NCBI GenBank assembly: GCA_964536085.1
Contig: CAZHWR010000041.1
Span: 1 to 15,384 of the forward strand
From: CAZHWR01 sp964536085
GTDB lineage: Bacteria; Bacillota; Clostridia; Oscillospirales; Ruminococcaceae
Length of the DNA: 15,384 bases
Reading direction: 5' to 3'
A model generated the notes under the pieces. The model was not told where the DNA came from. It did not search any database and was given only the letters and a program-made list of their open reading frames with translations. Position numbers and translations under genes: made by a program. How positions within the stretch are numbered: the first letter of the stretch is position 1; the number at the start of each line of letters is the position of its first letter. Shown here one piece after another: positions 12,371-15,384 of this stretch.

Positions 12371-15172
12371 CTATCTTTTAGTGATTACCTGTTTGGCCTT
12401 AGACCAGCTCGAATAAATCTTATTTCCGTTTACGGTTTTATAAGTGCGAATGCGCACATAATACTTTTTCTTACCCTTCAACTTTTTGACTGTTTTTGAA
12501 GTCGTTTTTTTCTTGCTGATTGTCACGGTTTTGGCGCCCGTTTTGAAATTTTTGCTTGTGGAATACTGAATCTGATAACCTGTTGTCTGAGTAGCTTGTT
12601 TCTTCCACTTAACAGTAAATCCTTTTGATTTAGCGGTAACACTTGAAATGGCAGTTGATTTTGGATTGATTGTAAAGTAAAGCGTTTTACTTCCGCTGTA
12701 GTTGCCTTTTAAAATTATTTTAACACTGTACTTTCCGACCTTTTTTCTGCCGCTTGAATATGTTAATCTATAATCAGATTTTTCATTTAATGCATAGCCT
12801 TTACTGTTTTTTACAGTAACCATAGGAGTAATCATTTTTCCGCTGTATGTGTATGAAGTGCTGCTTAGTTTTATATTGCTTACTTTTGGAATGATTCTTT
12901 TGTAAAGTTGTTGATTCGTCAGGGCATCTATAGTTATCTCGCTGCCATCTTTTAATGTTGTTGCTTTAGTAAGTTGACGTTTTACTAAATCCAAATCAAC
13001 AAACACGGCAGTGTTATTATTTACTTCAAATGATCCACCGATAATTCTATTAGTCAACTGTCTGTCATAATAATTTCCATTTGTAACAACATCATAGCCT
13101 GTTAATTCTTTTAATACGTTAATTGTGTTCTGCATGGATGGAATATTGAAGGTAGAGCCCGTGGTAACATTATAGTCATTATATGTAGCCACATTATCAT
13201 TTACCATAACAAATACATAAACTTTTTTGATAATGCCTTTATCCAGTCCCCATTTTTCATATGCGTTCTGTTCAATGTCCTGAAGCTTTCCTAAGTCGTA
13301 ATTATATGAATTTATCCAATCAACAGCGCATTGATAATTTTTGCCACCATTGAATAGTTTATTTTTGACTATATTGAACACACCCTGATTATAATAAATA
13401 TCAGCAAAATTCAGGCATTCAGCAATCTCGTGTTCATAAATTCTTAAATACATATCATAACACGATACCAATACTGCCGCATTGCTTTCTAATTGGATGA
13501 TTTGATAAGTATTTTTTGCAGACGTAATTGATTTTTGTACAGCTTTTTCAACTTGAATATAAATATAAAGTCGATATTGCTGGTCGCTATTCGTTGTCGT
13601 TGCAAAAAATGCATCTGTGAGTGAATAAATTATATCTGCAAGCAATTTAATTTCTTCAATGGGCAGTACTTCTTTAAAAGCCGCTTTATATCCTCTTACT
13701 ATAATTTCTTCGAAAATTTTTGTTACGAGTTCTTCAGCTGTTGATAATCCGTATTCTTTCATTTTGGCGGCAACGACATCATCCATATATTGTTGCGGCG
13801 TCATATGGATAGAACTAATAATGTCGTTGATTGCTTTTTTCAGTATATCGTTTTCAGCATTTTGTTCCATTAATTTTAATGCGCCTTCAAGCTTTGCTCC
13901 TTCTTCTTTCAGCACCATATACTGACTGAGTTTTTCAACGCACTCCGTTCCGTCTTTAAAACCATCCGCCAACGAATTTATTAAATCATATGTTAATTCA
14001 TATTCATCCTGATTTGCTCCTGCAAAGTCGGCAACAAATTCTTTAACATTATCAAAAAGCTTTTGAGAGTCTGGCTTGCTCGAAGTACTGAAAATATCAA
14101 AGCCCTTGCCGATAAAATAATCTATCATTTCATTTTTCAGTTTATTAAATCGTTGCTGCATATACGAATCAAAGTTTGGCAAAGAATATGTATTTGCAAT
14201 TAAATCATATAAAACAGCATCATAAAATTCCTGTATGCTTTCCTCTGTTGTTTTGCCGTTTCCCAAATGATTTATACCCTGCACAAAACCATTTGCAAGC
14301 TTGTTTATATCCCATGCGTCATCCATCAAAGGTCCTGCCGGTCCTTGCGTTGAATGAATATAATTGTAGTTACTGATTATATCTTTTGAAAAATAATCAT
14401 TAAATGAATAATTATTGTTAATCTGAAATTTATTCGAATAAATGAAACCTGTTTCTCCAGGCGAGTTAAAATTAACATCATAATATAACGTGAATATGTG
14501 ATTTCCCTTAAAACCGTTATAATTGGTATAATCATCATTATCATAATCAAAATCATTATGATTACATATATTCTGATTAGCTTTTTTTAGTGCTTCTACA
14601 AATTCATTATAAGAACTATATGTTTTTCCACTGATTTCTTCGCTATATTCATATCGGTCATATCTAGGATATTCATAAGATAAATAATCAGCTTTTATTT
14701 TAAATTCACCATTTGCAATAAGTATATTATAATATTCCTGTACCGTTATACTTCCTCCATTTGAGTACAAATTTTTTTGCAGCATTATAGAATTATTAAC
14801 TAATATTGCACACATATTAACAGAATAATTTCCATAACCTTCTATATTGATACGTGCTAATGTATCTACTAGTTTGACTTCATCATTCTCTATTTTGTAT
14901 AAAGAAAAAATTATATATGGCTCTAATCTATGCCAAATCTCAGCCGTAACTAATTCTTCTTTTCCGTCATTATCAAAATCGTAAATCATGCTATTAAACA
15001 ATCCATTATTATTCTCATTATTCATTGAAATATTATTATCATATTTTTCCATAGTATTAAGATAATTATTAAATAAATTATTGTAATTATCTGCATAAGC
15101 AGATAATTCAAAACCGGCGGTAAGGCTAATAATAATTACGATTGATAACAACAAACTAATAATCCTTTTCAT
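12371..15172 (-). CDS. Large secreted surface protein with Ig-like and Fn3 C-terminal domains
   Basis: A 933-residue protein of unknown function. A signal peptide is clear (KR, a hydrophobic core of about 5-20, then SAYADN with cleavage near residue 28). After an Asn-rich stretch comes a DFDNDGKEEL motif (about 65-74), an FG-GAP/EF-hand-like calcium loop, in a beta-rich segment to about 200. The middle (about 280-620) is mainly helical and acidic, with no recognised catalytic motif. Residues about 761-837 form a bacterial Ig-like domain, and 838-933 a lysine-rich Fn3 domain of the type common in Ruminococcus and Clostridium cell-surface proteins (YYVRIRTYKTVNGNK). There is no LPxTG or dockerin, so the basic C-terminus may bind the wall or polymers. 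GGAGG is seven bases before the ATG. The gene is far more AT-rich than its neighbours, suggesting acquisition. Confidence 0.85.
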   Translation of the reverse strand: MKRIISLLLSIVIIISLTAGFELSAYADNYNNLFNNYLNTMEKYDNNISMNNENNNGLFNSMIYDFDNDGKEELVTAEIWHRLEPYIIFSLYKIENDEVKLVDTLARINIEGYGNYSVNMCAILVNNSIMLQKNLYSNGGSITVQEYYNILIANGEFKIKADYLSYEYPRYDRYEYSEEISGKTYSSYNEFVEALKKANQNICNHNDFDYDNDDYTNYNGFKGNHIFTLYYDVNFNSPGETGFIYSNKFQINNNYSFNDYFSKDIISNYNYIHSTQGPAGPLMDDAWDINKLANGFVQGINHLGNGKTTEESIQEFYDAVLYDLIANTYSLPNFDSYMQQRFNKLKNEMIDYFIGKGFDIFSTSSKPDSQKLFDNVKEFVADFAGANQDEYELTYDLINSLADGFKDGTECVEKLSQYMVLKEEGAKLEGALKLMEQNAENDILKKAINDIISSIHMTPQQYMDDVVAAKMKEYGLSTAEELVTKIFEEIIVRGYKAAFKEVLPIEEIKLLADIIYSLTDAFFATTTNSDQQYRLYIYIQVEKAVQKSITSAKNTYQIIQLESNAAVLVSCYDMYLRIYEHEIAECLNFADIYYNQGVFNIVKNKLFNGGKNYQCAVDWINSYNYDLGKLQDIEQNAYEKWGLDKGIIKKVYVFVMVNDNVATYNDYNVTTGSTFNIPSMQNTINVLKELTGYDVVTNGNYYDRQLTNRIIGGSFEVNNNTAVFVDLDLVKRQLTKATTLKDGSEITIDALTNQQLYKRIIPKVSNIKLSSTSYTYSGKMITPMVTVKNSKGYALNEKSDYRLTYSSGRKKVGKYSVKIILKGNYSGSKTLYFTINPKSTAISSVTAKSKGFTVKWKKQATQTTGYQIQYSTSKNFKTGAKTVTISKKKTTSKTVKKLKGKKKYYVRIRTYKTVNGNKIYSSWSKAKQVITKR

Positions 15173-15248
15173 AAATTAACCTCCGTTCCACAACAGCTTA
15201 AAAATAACATATTTAAAGCCATCAATTTTACCTTAATTATTCTGTTTA

Positions 15249-15277
15249 ATAATATCACAACATCCAATATTTGTAAA
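15249..15277 (-). promoter_or_regulatory. Strong sigma-A promoter of the secreted-protein gene
   Basis: Minus strand: TTTACA (15272-15277), exactly 17 bases, then TATTAT (15249-15254) with a TGA extended -10 element. Both boxes match consensus at five of six positions. The start should give a leader of about 70 bases before the ATG at 15172. Confidence 0.7.
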
Positions 15278-15290
15278 TTAATTTTTTGAC

Positions 15291-15330
15291 AAAAGAAAAA
15301 GGTCATCCTTGCGGATGGCCTTTTTCTTTT
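15291..15330. terminator. Terminator downstream of the tRNA end
   Basis: An 18-bp stem with one G-T pair (15291-15308 with 15313-15330) and a 4-base loop has A/T-rich ends that give U runs on both strands. It directly abuts the encoded CCA end of the tRNA-like sequence on the minus strand and separates it from the promoter of the secreted-protein gene. Confidence 0.85.
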
Positions 15331-15384
15331 GGCTCCCCCTGTTGGACTCGAACCAACTGACCCCAATGTCTTACAGAGTAAGCC
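15330..15384 (-). tRNA. 3' part of a tRNA gene or tRNA remnant, isotype unassigned
   Basis: On the minus strand the sequence ends with a perfect T arm (GTTGG, loop TTCGAGT, CCAAC; 15341-15357), a 7-base acceptor strand AGGGGGA (15334-15340), discriminator G and an encoded CCA (15330-15332). The 5' part lies beyond the window. G73 and the acceptor sequence would suit tRNA-Asn, but I could not fold a normal anticodon arm from 15358-15384: no 5-bp stem with T33 is found. It may therefore be only a tRNA 3' end, as left at an integration site, or contain a sequence error. Confidence 0.55.

Noticed and set aside
12107..12499. Plus-strand open frame of 130 codons across the SPFH remnant and the end of the secreted-protein gene
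   Set aside because: It spans two unrelated minus-strand sequences, has no ribosome binding site and no recognisable domain.

Overview
The window looks like a chromosome segment of an anaerobic, spore-forming gut-type Clostridia (Oscillospiraceae/Ruminococcaceae-like). The reasons are AAAGGAG-type ribosome binding sites, a paired M23/M50 gene cluster resembling spoIVFA-spoIVFB, two oxygen-sensitive Fe-S dehydratase types (IlvD and class I fumarase alpha), a long-form HPF, a plant-glycan GH43 enzyme, and a secreted Ig-like/Fn3 surface protein of a style common in Ruminococcus. The species cannot be fixed from the sequence. No phage, insertion sequence or CRISPR array was seen.

Layout. Bases 1-109 hold an intrinsic terminator 26 bases before the ilvD start (dihydroxyacid dehydratase, branched-chain amino acid synthesis; + strand). 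Convergent to ilvD is a two-gene minus-strand operon: a membrane-anchored M23/LytM protein followed, with an 8-base overlap, by an M50 intramembrane protease. Divergent from that operon is glyA with a clear sigma-A promoter, then rarA/mgsA. The 270-base gap between rarA and the next gene carries, on the minus strand, a promoter, a folded segment and two U-tailed hairpins; I read it as a candidate small RNA. It is followed by an amidohydrolase gene whose stop overlaps the TTG start of a fumarase alpha-subunit gene with no beta subunit beside it. Then come hpf (own promoter) and a THUMP/UPF0020 rRNA methyltransferase, closed by a terminator shared with the convergent GH43-CBM gene.

The right-hand part (about 11.8-15.4 kb) is different. 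It has the decayed remains of an SPFH/stomatin gene, fused to a short unidentified coding tail. Next is a very AT-rich 933-residue secreted protein with a strong promoter. At the edge is a terminator and the 3' end of a tRNA-like sequence. The AT content, gene decay and tRNA end suggest an accessory island, in contrast to the housekeeping genes on the left.

The left and central genes are mostly independent housekeeping units (amino acids, one-carbon metabolism, replication repair, ribosome hibernation, rRNA modification), not one pathway. The real functional pairs are M23-M50 (probably sporulation signalling) and amidohydrolase-fumarase alpha (translationally coupled, purpose unclear).
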